A DNA stretch of 64,000 nucleotides from Isoetes taiwanensis (taxonomy: Eukaryota; Streptophyta; Lycopodiopsida; Isoetales; Isoetaceae). Every line of letters starts with the position of its first letter. Within the stretch, counting starts at the first letter, position 1. The position numbers and the translations under genes were made by a program. Below the pieces are notes generated by a model. The model saw nothing but the letters and a program-made list of their open reading frames with translations, ran no database searches and had not been told where the DNA came from. Location of the stretch: contig JAJEKV010000162.1 in NCBI GenBank assembly GCA_021234155.1, positions 403,449 through 467,448 of the forward strand, in the 5' to 3' direction. Of the stretch, positions 22,269 to 33,278 are shown one piece after another.

Positions 22269-24136
22269 TCTTATATTATAATGTTATACCGTAAGTGCGT
22301 AGTGCATCGAGCCCTAATTTGAATGGCCGAGATCATCTGGATGCATCCAAAGGCCTAGATTTATTGCACGACTTACCAACACTGTGATTGGTCATGCTTC
22401 GATCTCTTAAGGGGAAAGGGTAAATGAAAAGGGGAAAAAGGAAAAGGGAAGTGGAAAGAGAGAATGTGAAGGGCAAAAAGTCATGGGGAAAAGGGAAAAG
22501 GGTAAAAGGAACAGGGAAAAGGATGGGGATAAGAGAAGAGAAAAAGGCATGGAAAACGAAAAAGGGAAAGGGAACCTGGAAAAAGGGCACGAGGGAAGGA
22601 GGAAGAGATAAAGTGGAAAAGGTAAATGGAAAGGGCATGAAAAAAAAAAAAGGAAAGAGGAAAAGGTTGAAAAAAGGAGAAAATGAAGGAGAAAAAAAGC
22701 ATGGAAAAGGGGAGGAGAAAAAAAGCATGGGAAAAGGAAGGAGCATGGGAAAAGGGGAAAAAAGAGAAGCGTTGAGGAAAGAGGAAAAAGGAAGGGACAA
22801 ATGGCATAGGAAAAGGGAAAAAAAAAAAGAGGGAAAGGGAAGGGAAAAAATGCATCAAGAAAAGGGGAAGAGTGAAAGGTTGGAAAAATGAGGAAAATGG
22901 AAGGGACAAGGGGGCATAGAAAAAGGGAAAGTGAGAAGAAAGAAAAAGGAAAGGGAAAAGGGGGAAAGGGAACCTAGGTAAAGGTCACAAGGAAAAAGAA
23001 AGAGGGAAACGAGAAAATGGAAGGGAGGAAGGGCATGAGAGAAAAGGGAAGAGGAAAATGGTGAAGAAAGAGAAAAAAGGGAAAAGAAAGGAAGGGTGGG
23101 AAAAAGAGGAAAATGGGTATAGGAAATAAGAGAATAAAACAAATGTGCAAAAGGCATGGAAAAAGGAAAAAGGAAAAGGAAAAGGAAAGGAAGGGAAAAA
23201 GTGCACAGGAAAAGAATCGGCAAAGGAGGAAAACGGAAAGAAAAAAATCCATCAAGAAAAGGAAACGGGAAAAAAGGGAAAGGGAAAGGGAAGCAGGGGC
23301 GTGATGGAGGGGAGGGAAAGGGAAAAAGGACATGAGGAAAAGAAAAGAGAAAAGAAAAAGGAAGGGTTGAAAGAAGGAAAAATTGCATGGGAAGAGGGAA
23401 AGGGTGGGAAAAGGAGGAAAAGGAAGCACGGGAAAAATAGAAAGAAGAAAAGGGTGGGAAAAAAGGGCATGGGAAAAGGGAAATAGAAAAGAAAAAAGAA
23501 TGGAAAAGGGGGGGAAAGAGAGAGAGGCATGGGGAAAAAGAAAATGAGGAAAAATGGAAGAGGGAAGAGAAAACGGGAACATGGAAAAGGGAAAGAGGGA
23601 AAGGGTGAGGAGATGGAAAAAGGAGAAGGTAAAAAGGTCATGGAAAACGGGGGGGAAAAGAAAAAAACCTCTCCTTAAAAGGGCACACAAAAAAAAAAAG
23701 GAGGAAAAGAGTGGGAAAAGGAGGAAAAGAGAAGGGAAAATAGGCATGGAAAAGGGGAGAGTAAAAAGGTTGAGAAAAAAAAAAGGAAGACATGGAAAAA
23801 GGGTGGGGAAAAGAGAAGGCATAAAAAAAGAGAAAGGGGAAGGGAAAAGGGCAAAGAAAAAAGAGAAGAGGGAAAAGGTGGAGAAAGGAGCAAAAGGGAA
23901 GGGAAAAAGGTTATCGGGAACAGGGAAGGGGGAAGGAAAGGGATGAGAAAACAAGGAAACATGTGAGAAAGACGAGAAAAAAAAGGAAAAGAAAAAAAAA
24001 GTAGAGAAAATAAGAAAAAATGAAATGCGGGATAGAGCAAAAGGGAAAAAGGAAAGGGATAGGGCTTTTCTCACTGCATCCCAAAGCATTTACAGGCTCT
24101 CAACTTATGCCCAGCAACGCTGGGCACCATTACTAG
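22269..24136 (+). mobile_element. Non-autonomous Helitron, unit 3 copy
   Basis: TC start at 22269, intact hairpin GCCCAGC/GCTGGGC (24109-24125), CTAG at 24133-24136 and A^T flanks. It is 1868 bp; the polypurine interior is shorter than in units 1 and 2 (a deletion near 22905) and includes a short foreign-looking block near 23660-23690. Confidence 0.92.
22408..24064. repeat. 1.65 kb polypurine tract, unit 3
   Basis: G/A-only repeat as in the other units. Confidence 0.9.
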
Positions 24137-25006
24137 TTGTTTATATTTCTATAACAATTATACTTTAAATTTAAAGATAAAGTTATATAATTAGAACTTG
24201 TAAAAATTATAAGTATCTTGAAATAAAAAATTAAACATGACATGTAATCTTAAAATGATACCCCAGTCTATTATATCTGAATAAGTCCAAGTTTTGTTGA
24301 ATATGTTATTATGGGTTCTTTCGTCCTTGATGATGCTAGTGAGAGTGCCGGATTTGAGCAAGTTGGGAACATGGTTCTAGCTTCTTTTTTTACTCCATCC
24401 TTTGTGGCAGAGCCCTGAAATGTTTCTTTGTTGCTTTGACAGAATAGAGGTTGGAAATGAGTGTCACCAATATGTCTATATCCAGTGTTTTTGCTAGAAA
24501 ATATTGTGAGTATTTTTGCTGGAAATTAGTGTCACCACTTTGTTTATATACAATGTTAGTGTTTTTGCTGGAAATTACTGTCACTAGTTTGTGTATATGC
24601 AATCTTTTAATCAATCTTAACGCATATTGTACACTTGCTCTGGAAATTAATGTGAGCGATATACATATGCAGTGTTTTTGTTACCTTTATTGGTTTTCTC
24701 TTATTTGTTGCGACTATTAACATCAAAAACACTGTTGCGTCTATTATAGGGCCGTGTGTTGGCTGAAGTGCAACAGTAAGATATTGAAAGTTGAGAATAA
24801 AAATAAATGAATCAAGTTGTACCTTGAAAATAAATGAATCAAGTTGTACCTTGAATTTTTTTTAGTTTTTGTGTATCTTCTATGTTGAACGTTCTAACTT
24901 GCAATTGGAAGATGAGGCTTTTTAGTAACACAAGCAGATGGGATATGTTATACGCTATGTATCTAGCTGTCTACAATGCAAATAAGTTTATAGATGCATC
25001 CTTCAC
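24137..25006. repeat. Distal right arm of unit 3, longest arm in the array
   Basis: Inverse of about 20163-20990. Unlike units 1 and 2 it continues past the TTTGTTTA breakpoint into sequence that in those units occurs only in left arms. This shows that units 1 and 2 lost part of the palindrome. It includes a 27-bp tandem duplication (24802-24855). Confidence 0.8.
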
Positions 25007-25560
25007 ACTCACCCCGAATTTTGGTGCACTGTTGAAAAGTATAGTTTTCTTAGGTCCACATGTTCTTTATTTAGAGATTTCAAAAAAACCTACATGTAGC
25101 CCTGTGGAGGTGTGGTTTTACTAACTAATGGTATTGTTTTTTAAGTGGTCAAGGAAGGTCCACTGTCATTTTTTTAAGGAGCTGTGGTTTTTGTTTTTTT
25201 AGGACGTGTGATTTTTTAAGGAGGTATGTTTTTGGTTAAAAGAACTGTGGTTTTTTCTTTTGAGGTAGTGGTGTTTTTTAAGGAGGTGCAGTTTTTGGAG
25301 GTGTGGTTTATAAGTAAGTGTAGTTTTTTTTTTTTTTTTTTAGCTATGGTCTTTGTTTTTTAGGACGTGTGGTTTTTTAAGGAGGTATGTTTTTTGTTAA
25401 AGGGACTATGGTTTTTTCTTTTGAGGTGGTGATGTTTCTAAGGAGGTGTAGTATTTGGAGGTGCGGTTTATAAGTAAGTGTAGTTTTCAAGGAGGTTTTT
25501 TCTAAAGGATGTATGGTTCTCTAAAGGGGTGTGGTATTTTAAGGTTCTTTATAGCCAATT
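25007..25560. repeat. T/G-rich imperfect tandem repeats
   Basis: About two to three copies of a ~165-bp unit rich in TTTTAAGGAGGT and GTGGTTTTT motifs (about 25130-25500). No coding potential seen. Confidence 0.6.
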
Positions 25561-25764
25561 TTGTAAGCATCATTATACAATCATTGCACTGCTCCCATCC
25601 ATATGACACCCCATAAAGTATTCATGTTGTCATTACATGCCATGTATAAAAATACAATATCTTATCTATTGTCCCTCTACCCCTCATGCTTATAGAAAAC
25701 TAGAATGCAAAGGCATTATGAAGATCCCACATCCATGGGGACCAACAAGTCTATCGATCCACAT

Positions 25765-25765
<1 letters not shown>
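25561..25765. other. Short unique stretch, nothing recognised
   Basis: AT-rich sequence ending at the AC/GA microsatellite. Confidence 0.5.

Positions 25766-25857
<92 letters not shown>
25766..25857. repeat. (AC)n(GA)n microsatellite at LINE 1 3' end
   Basis: About 24 AC dinucleotides followed by about 22 GA dinucleotides. The LINE begins directly after it, in place of a poly(A) tail. Confidence 0.95.
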
Positions 25858-25863
<6 letters not shown>

Positions 25864-25906
25864 TGTTGTATTATTACGTCTGTAGACCACCAGGTCTATG
25901 AGATAA

Positions 25907-26013
25907 TCAATGTACACATTCAGCGTTATAAAAGATATCCTCTAATGCATCTTCTGACAAGAATGCATTAGACTCTTCCCATCTCTCATCATGTATAACA
26001 TTACAATCTTTAA
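25907..26013 (-). pseudogene. LINE 1 ORF2, last 33 codons beyond the Helitron
   Basis: Read on the minus strand from the Helitron 3' boundary, codons continue in the ORF2 frame with no stop until TGA at 25907-25909. The Ile codon split by the Helitron is A from 28876 plus TT from 26013-26012. The stretch is acidic and ends in an ...ECVH-type C-terminus. Confidence 0.85.
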
Positions 26014-26459
26014 CTAGTAATGGTGCCCAGCGTTGCTGGGTATAAGTTGGAACCTGTGAATGTTTTGACTGCAATGGGAAATGCGGCAGTAACAATCCAG
26101 TTTTGATTATTACTTTTGTATTGTTTTGGCTGCAACTTTTGTGACTTTCCAAAGGTTTAACATTGTTTAATAGAAAGCTAGCTCTTTCATGTGAGAAGTG
26201 TTGCATAGCTATCGCTGAGAGTGAGTAGAACAATAGGGTACTTGTTCGTAGCAATTTTGAGTGGGAGTAATGAATTCATGAAGTAGATGTTTGGTACATA
26301 AGGAAATAATTTTCCCATTTGCTAACAAATCATTCCATAAGGTTCCTATTGTAGTATAGTGGGATCATAGTATAGATAAGGAGGAATTATATGTCAGCTA
26401 TAGGGAATTTGTGTTTATATGAGGAACCATGAAGCATTACTTTAAATATTATTAGATTT

Positions 26460-26635
26460 TTCAAAGTTGGTGATCAAATTGGGGCCTCAACAATCATAAT
26501 TTATATCATTAATCAGAGTTGTAGATGATATAAACCAATTGGGTTTCAAATGTGGTGATTAGATTGGGGCCTCAACAATCATAAATTATATCATTAATCA
26601 GAGATGTAGATGATATAAACCAAAGTTGTAAACAA
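26460..26635. repeat. ~84-bp tandem duplication inside the Helitron
   Basis: Two copies containing TTGGGGCCTCAACAATCATAA followed by ATTAATCAGAG and TAGATGATATAAACCAA boxes, at about 26470-26550 and 26555-26625. Confidence 0.8.
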
Positions 26636-26859
26636 TATGTGTGATCATCTTTGTTGTGTCTTTCATTCTTGACTTGTCCCTTGGTTTTGAAAAAATAGCT
26701 CGATTTCATTAACTTAAGAATACTATTAGAAGAGTTTGACATGTTAATAATACCTTGATCTATCGAATTTGAGCTGAGGTTTCGGTCAGAGTTGTCAATG
26801 ATAATGTAAGAATGGTTGTGGGTAAATCTTTGCGCGTTGCTTTGTTGTGTGTTTTTTAT

Positions 26860-27005
26860 TGTTAAAAGAGACCTGCCAATGTTAAGCAGCCAAGAAATGG
26901 CATTCGCAGCTGCAAATTTTTTCTGTGGTGTGCATTTTTTATTGTTAGAAAAGACCTGCCAATGTTAAGTAGCCAAGAAATGGCATTCACAGCTGCATTT
27001 TTTTT
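26860..27005. repeat. ~75-bp tandem duplication inside the Helitron
   Basis: Two copies containing GACCTGCCAATGTTAAG and AAATGGCATTC, at about 26866-26915 and 26945-27000. Confidence 0.8.
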
Positions 27006-28347
27006 TCTATGGATCCAATCGAGTAATGCATATATAGAATGAAAAACAGAGCAGCTTGGTGCGCCATTATAAACAAAAGAGTGTATCACTTGAAAAAATG
27101 TGAAGCAAGCTATGCACCTCAATAGCATTAGGCTGGGTGTTGAAATGTGACTTACCATTGTGTTGCCATGATAAGTTAGAACCCATGACGTCATGGCGTT
27201 AGAACCCAGGACGTCATGGTATTGTGACAAAGTTTATAACTATTTCTCGCACTAACTTTCCCTTCAAATGAGGTAAACAAACTGTAATGTCAGAAGGAAA
27301 TGTGGAAGAAACTGCAAGACTTTGCCAAACATTTCCCCTTTCTGCACAACCAACGTTTTTTGTTATTATTTATAAATAAGGACACTTTTCATTTATTTCC
27401 GATTCTGCACAACATCTAATGCAGCAAATAGTATAAATGGCCTTTGTATTCCTTTGTTGGGTGTTTCGCTTCTCCCTGCTCTGTTTTTTCAAAGAGGCAA
27501 ACGTATTCCCTTGAAAAAAATATTAACTTCTTCATGGTAGCTCGTGTTCTCATGAGAATCTTGAGGCCTGAGAAGAAGGAATGCAAAAACGTATTGCTTA
27601 CCCCAGCCAGAGCAATTGAACATCCCGAGCTATAGTTTCTGCAAACTTTAAAACAGAACATGTATATTCAATCGGCAACCATCATGCCAAGCTTAAAAAG
27701 AACCAAGCTTAAAAAGAGTGTACCTAGATTTAAGAGCACAGACATTTCGTAGAATATTTCCATAAAACTCCACTATTGCAAATATAGCCCGAGCATTGGA
27801 ACATTCTTTATTCAAAGACCTTTATGTGCGTCTGTATGCTTCCTTATATTCAAGTGTATGCCTCCTTATATTCAAGTGTTTTCCATCATAACAACGCTCC
27901 CATAATGTGCTAGAAAACATCACTAAAGATAGCTGAGCCTATTGACCTTAATCCAAGCTTTGCCTACAACAAACCAAAAAATACATTAAAAGGTGCCAAA
28001 GTCATAATATTGCTTCTTGCGTCCAATATATATCACTCTGGTCTTTTACCGGACTGGCACCTGCGCTCATGCTTTCCTGTGTAAAAAACAAACCTCAAGC
28101 TCTTTCAACTTTCGAGATGAATGAAAAAAGTCTAATATGAGGCAGATATGCAGAGCAGCAGTTCTCGCTCCTTATTTTGCCATTTGCACATTCTGTTACT
28201 CCGGCAGATTGGTATGCTTGAAATAAAAAAAAGATCGGATTGCGTAGCTTGACAGCAGATCCCTATTAATATTTATATTGAAGCAGCTTACTTGGTATTG
28301 AGGAAGAGTAATCTATATCCAAGATCCATTGTAGGGCACAAATTTAC

Positions 28348-28712
28348 CTGTATGGCAATCACTTCCACGTCAGGATCTGCAGACAAATAATGCCAGCATT
28401 GAGCAACAAAAATAGTAACAACAACCGTAGCAACAAAAACAGTAACAACAAAATTGAATGGTTTCAAAACTACCGTTTGCTCTTGCTGCTTCACTGTGCA
28501 ATTCAATATCTTACCAGAGCCGACCTCGTAATCTGTAGCTGAGTCCGATTCTAAAATCGTAGGCAACAGAAAATCGGGAAACATTCATGAGCAGATATTG
28601 TTTGGAAATCGGGAAACATTCAGCAAGGGTCTTAGGAAATGGAAATAGCAAGCTATGCTTCTCATGAGCAGATCCGGTGAGCTGATCGCGACCTCCCAAA
28701 TCCGCTGCCAAA
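28348..28712 (-). pseudogene. Possible captured gene fragment in the Helitron
   Basis: Minus-strand frames at 28511-28711 and 28288-28584 look exon-like. The second contains a strongly hydrophobic run of Val/Phe/Ala (about 28395-28460) that could be a membrane segment, then a GT after an ...IAIQ codon run (near 28348) that could be a splice donor. No family was recognised. Gene-fragment capture is a known habit of Helitrons; assignment here is inference. Confidence 0.3.
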
Positions 28713-28875
28713 ACGGATGTTGAATCGTAGATCCGCCTTAGCCGAGGAAACCCTAAATCGCCAAAGCCAGAAGTATCATAGGCATCTCGACCGTTAATCC
28801 TTTAACTCAAAATCTGGGCCGTCGAAAGTTTTAGGGTTTTATGCACGACATACACTAAAACTTTATAATAAAGGA

Positions 28876-31800
28876 TACTCATTAACTGTTCTCTCTGTAT
28901 CAATATTTCCTTCAAGTATTTCCCAATGTGATGTCCAGGCATATCAAAGAATTCCAGCAAAGAGTTTGAATGGATACTGTACTTATCTCGAATCCCTGAG
29001 TATGACGGGCACCTTACGATGACATGTAATTCATCTTCTACTTCTCCCATATTGCATACTTTGCAAAATCTCAATTCATGGGGAATATTACTCCAACGTC
29101 CTACTTCAACCCCAAGCCTATGGGAGCTAAGCCGCATCCTGCTTATCATCTGTCTGGCGCCAAAAGACACACCTTCCTTGAGGTATTTGGCTTCTTGGAG
29201 AGTGGGATTTATATACTGTCTATAGAAATGTTTTTTTGTCTCCGGGACTCTCCAGCTTCTTCTAATGAGGTGCTCATGCACCCACTCTCTTAGATTGCCC
29301 TTATTCTCACGTATACCATGAATGTCCATCCCCCACTTCCTCATCCATTCCCTAATATCTGAGTACCATCCCTTGTCTCTTGTTTCTTCTAATGCTAGCC
29401 TTGGTAAGCTATGTTCTGGCATATCAAATAGCAACTTAGAGAGATATGTAAGCGTTCTGCATAGGGCTTCAGCCTCTAGTGACATCATGCCACACTCTAC
29501 AAGCAGCATATCATATGGAGTTTGAGCTTTAGTACCCAATTCTGTTCTCAAGAACTTCTTCTGCACTTTCTCAACCTTTTTCCAGGATTCTACAGATAAT
29601 CCCGGCCCCCATACTTCACACCCATAGAGCAAAACTGTTTGGACCAGCACTCGATATAATGTACGCCTGGGCTAAAGTCCCATATTTACCTTTTCCACTT
29701 TTACGCTGCATGCTATATAGTGCTTTCAGGCCTCCATTTACTCTATGCTCAACAGCAGAGTTCCAGCTATGCCCCTTGTCCACATGTATCCCTAGATACT
29801 TATATGAGGTGACAATTTCCACAGGTTCTCCATGATAGAGGAATTTAAGATGATCTATTTTATTTGTCCCAAATACCATCATCTTAGTCTTTGACATATT
29901 TACCCTCATACTTTTTCTCGTTCCGCGAAATGTGCGGTGCATCTAAATGCTTCGCATGCCTTCCAATCGAACAGAAAGAAGAAGAACAACATCATCGATA
30001 TAAGAGCAACGAGAACCATGCATCTAAACAATGGGGTCCCCTCCCGCCATATTTAGGACATCCAAGCTGCGGTTGGTCTATGAATAGGCCAAATAGTGTG
30101 GGCGACAATGGGCAGCCTTGCTTCACTCCAATATTACTTTCTACCACATCTGCGCATTGCTCAATGTAGGGGGATGATAGCTGTACCAAAACTTTATCAT
30201 AAAGTATCTTCACTGCATGTCTAAGCTCAATTGGTACCCCTAGGGCCTCCATTCTCTCCCATAAATTACTACGAGATACCGTGTCAAATGCCTTAGCATA
30301 ATCAACAAAAAGAGCATAAAGGGGTTTTTTCTTACCCTTAACCGAATCAACCATAGCTCGCAAAGTAACCAAATGATTAACTGTAGATCTTTTTGGTCTA
30401 AAGCCTGCCTATCCAGTGGCTCTAACATTATGTTTTTCAGCCCAGGTGCTCAATTTACAATTCAGCATAGCAGCAAATAATTTGGCATATAAACTACTAA
30501 TCAGAATCATTCGGTAATTTCCAGGATCATTCTCATCTCCAGCTTTATGCAAGGGGATAACTCTGTTCACCGCCAAGTCTTGAGGAAACCCTTTGCGCCA
30601 AAACATTGTTAAATAATGACAACAATGCAACATGTATTGAGTTACCTGCCCATTTGAACATTTCAGCTACCAGGCCCAATTGAATCACCGCTTTCCGTTG
30701 GCAAGATGACTTAACCCTTCTTCTAAGTCTTCCAAATCAAAGCACCAAATTACATCCCGTAAGTCAATATTACCGACATTGGCCTCCTAAGCATGTGATA
30801 CGACTTACGCGCTTGGCTTACTAAAGCCATGGTTTCCAGGTGGGTCTCCTGCTTCATCTTAGGCTTAAGCTCATTCCATAATTTTTTGGGATCTGCTATA
30901 GTGTCAAGGATCAGCTCCTGCTGTCTCTGATACACATACTTTTTCTTTTTTGATTTCATGAGTGCAAAATATTCTTTCTTTAATCTCTGTCTATCTTCCC
31001 CCCTTGCCTGCTTAAATGCCTCTCTTTTTGCTCTACAAGACGCATCAAACCAACTGTTGCATGGCAACCCCTTCATCTTTCTGCGTGAGACAAAACAATC
31101 AGTGGCAACATCTAGAACTAACTCTGCAATCTTGTCACTTAATTTATCAGTGTCGCTGGGCCAATTTGTTGTGGAGGCTCTTGCCTCACACTTCTTCATA
31201 TAGCTTTCCACTTTATGATATTTCATACGTATGCGAGGCTTAGAGACACAACGTGCCTGGTGGCATGTGTAATTCTTGGTGCTTAACACAATTGTTATCG
31301 GTGTATGATCTGAGATCTTTTCCATCTCTTCCCCTATAGACATATGTAACACCTGTTCTGCAAACTGGGATGTAGCAAGAACGAGATCAACAACACTTGC
31401 ATTTCTGCATGTGCACTTACCTGTACCTGGAAACCTCTGTGTGCCATTATAAACCAATAAATCAAGCTCGCTGCACATATTAAGCACATGGTTGCCTTGG
31501 GGTGTAGGCCATTATCTGCCGTGGTTCTACTCCATCCTTCCTGGGATACTTCCTTATCATCAAGCATCTCAACCCATACGGGATCCCGTTCCATGCTAGC
31601 GATAGCTGCTTGTTTGGTAGCAATGCGCCCGTTGAAATCTCCTAATAAGAGAACATCACCATCTGGCAGCAATGAAAGCACATCCTGTTCTAAGCTAAAA
31701 AAGGGGTCATCCCGATCCAGGTGGTCTGAGTCATAAACTGGTGATTCTCTCGGCGGAAAGTAACATCCCGCCACAAAGATCTTACCTTTCTGGCCTTGTA

Positions 31801-32077
31801 ACTCCACCCAGATATGCTGCAATGATCCTCTTTCATTCATTATTTTCACCAGGTGTTTCATGCCTGACCTTACATAGCATGCAATCCCGCCATGTCCTTT
31901 TAGGCGCCAGCCTTTATTGTGCCAAACGGAGTGCAACAGTGTAAACCCATGTATGTCTGGTAAACCTTTTTCTTCATTTTCACAAGTTTCTAAGAAGAAC
32001 AAAACATCTACATTTGAAAATAGATCATCTACTACATCTATTTTATACTGACTAATAGAATTTATGTTCCAACACAT
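28876..32077 (-). pseudogene. LINE 1 ORF2 (endonuclease + reverse transcriptase), frameshifted
   Basis: Domains in order on the minus strand: APE-type endonuclease starting CWNINSI (about 32077) with LLLGDFNGRI (near 31640) and SDHTPI (near 31310); RT fingers VIPLHKAGDENDPGNYR (near 30560); palm motif A FVDYAKAFDTVS (near 30290); motif B GVKQGCPLSPTLFG (near 30130); the catalytic YADD region near 30005 is damaged by a small deletion; thumb (29650-29940); and a C-terminal zinc knuckle C-x2-C...H-x4-C (near 29040). At least four frameshifts or stops separate the pieces. The knuckle style resembles CR1/Jockey/I-group LINEs more than LINE 2 below. It is interrupted at 28876 by the Helitron and finishes at 25907. 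Confidence 0.8.
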
Positions 32078-32099
32078 TATCCTAGTGGTCTCAAATACC

Positions 32100-33050
32100 T
32101 ATGCATTTTCTGGATTTTCCACCATGACCTTCCCCCGCCGCCAAGACGCTTTTTCCCCCGCTTGCCTTGCTTCCTTGAGGATCTGCACTTTTCCTTTGTA
32201 CTCTTGAAACGGTTCTTAGTAAGATCATCATTGATCCAGATCTTCTTTCCCTTGAGCATGGTCTTCTTTTTCGATATATTAATCTTGTCTTCCTTTGATC
32301 CAAATTTGACAATAATGTGACGATCCCTATCGGTTGCTTGCCAATCCGAAATGCATCCAGAATGCCCGATCTATCACCGCCAGTTCATTTTCACAAAAAG
32401 CCTGAACAATATCTTTGGTCTTTTCTCTGGTCTGTTCCGGTATGCCAATCAAACGGATGTTCAATGCTTTTTCTCTCCTTTCTTGCTCTTCTATAAAAGC
32501 TAATAATTGCTTTTGGATTCCAGAGATGTCCTTTTCTTCCTGCTCTTCTACATCATCTTCGCAATCACTATCTTCACTCAAAACCTCTTACTTGAAAGCT
32601 TCAAATTCTACTTTAATTCCCTTCTTGAACTGCTCTAATTCCATTATCATATTGTGCTGACATTTCTCCACTTCTGCTTGCACATGAGCTAACAAGAAAG
32701 ATTTCAAATCACTTACCATGTTTTGGACAGAGGCCTCCATTGACGTCTTCATAGACAGGGTTGAGAATTCCATGGCTGCCCTCATCCGCCAACGGCATCT
32801 AACAGATCTTGCTTGGTCACTTTGTACCCTCCTCTCGGGGCGGGCCGCTTTTCTCTGGAGATTCGATTACGTGGAGGAAAAACCGGGTTCCCCGTTTTCT
32901 TGATACTTCCGGCTCCCCTGTTCCGCACTGAAGTCCGATGACGACCCAAAGATCCCTCGGTTCCCTCTTTTTGTTTCTCACCAAATCCCATCTACAAATC
33001 GCTTTTTTTTTGCCATTTGTCCTACTACCCGCTGTCCTGTACACAGTCCC
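32100..33050 (-). pseudogene. LINE 1 ORF1, decayed
   Basis: Pieces in different frames: an N-terminal basic stretch starting MGFGEKQKEG (32991), a helical stretch with many Glu/Lys/Met (32588-32785), a TAG stop near 32588, an acidic EDSDCEDDVEEQEEKD run, a coiled coil ending REKALNIRLIGIPEQ (like the RRM-like core of L1-type ORF1 proteins) and a KIWINDDLTKNRF motif (near 32240) typical of the same family. It would bind the element RNA. Indels break the frame near 32785 and 32320. Confidence 0.6.
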
Positions 33051-33225
33051 GGAAAATGCCAATTACAGACTGTCAAACTGAATCAAAAGTATTGATGTTA
33101 TACATCGTTGGAAAGAGCTCGAAATAAGCTTTCCAACGAGCCCAACCCCGTTACAATCTGACATCGTATATGAGAGCTATGGCTTTCTGAAGTTACAGCA
33201 GCAGAAACCCTAGCGTCCAGCGTCC

Positions 33226-33278
33226 AGAGAGAGAGGGAGAGGGAGAGGGAGAGGGAGAGGGAGAGGGAGAGAGAGAGA
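33226..33278. repeat. (GA)n / GGGAGA microsatellite
   Basis: Purine microsatellite between LINE 1 and copy I of the Myb-like gene. It corresponds to the GA tract at 49751-49802 that precedes copy II. Confidence 0.95.

Larger units (their letters stand above)
8814..25006. repeat. Tandem array of three ~5.9 kb palindromic composite units
   Basis: Unit 1 spans about 8814-14675, unit 2 about 14676-21025 (with a 549-bp extra insertion) and unit 3 about 21026-25006 (left end and distal part truncated). Units are nearly identical over kilobases, with small indels mostly in homopolymers. Each unit reads arm, small ORF core, inverted arm interrupted by a Helitron, spacer, then the next arm. The shared Helitron shows the array was amplified after Helitron insertion; the LINE fragment in unit 2 only shows an insertion after amplification and argues against a pure assembly duplication. 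Confidence 0.85.
26014..28875 (-). mobile_element. 2.86 kb non-autonomous Helitron inside LINE 1
   Basis: On the minus strand it starts TC at 28875-28874 after A and ends CTAG at 26017-26014 before T. The 3' hairpin CCCAGC/GCTGGG (26026-26040) and its surroundings match the array Helitrons closely; the 5' ~70 bp are also related (TTTATTATAA start, ...GTGCAT..., ACCCTAA). Removing it rejoins the LINE ORF2 frame exactly. No Rep/helicase is encoded. The interior contains short tandem duplications and possible captured exons. Confidence 0.9.
25858..33225 (-). mobile_element. LINE 1, minus strand, bounded by GA microsatellites
   Basis: Full-length-looking non-LTR retrotransposon: ORF1 (about 32100-33050), endonuclease/RT ORF2 (about 25907-32077) and a 3'UTR of only about 49 nt that runs straight into (GA)n. 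The 5' end abuts another GA tract (33226-33278). Together these suggest insertion into a (GA)n/(TC)n microsatellite, as known for some R1-clade insect LINEs; this is inferred for the present family. Both ORFs carry frameshifts, and a Helitron splits ORF2. Confidence 0.8.
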
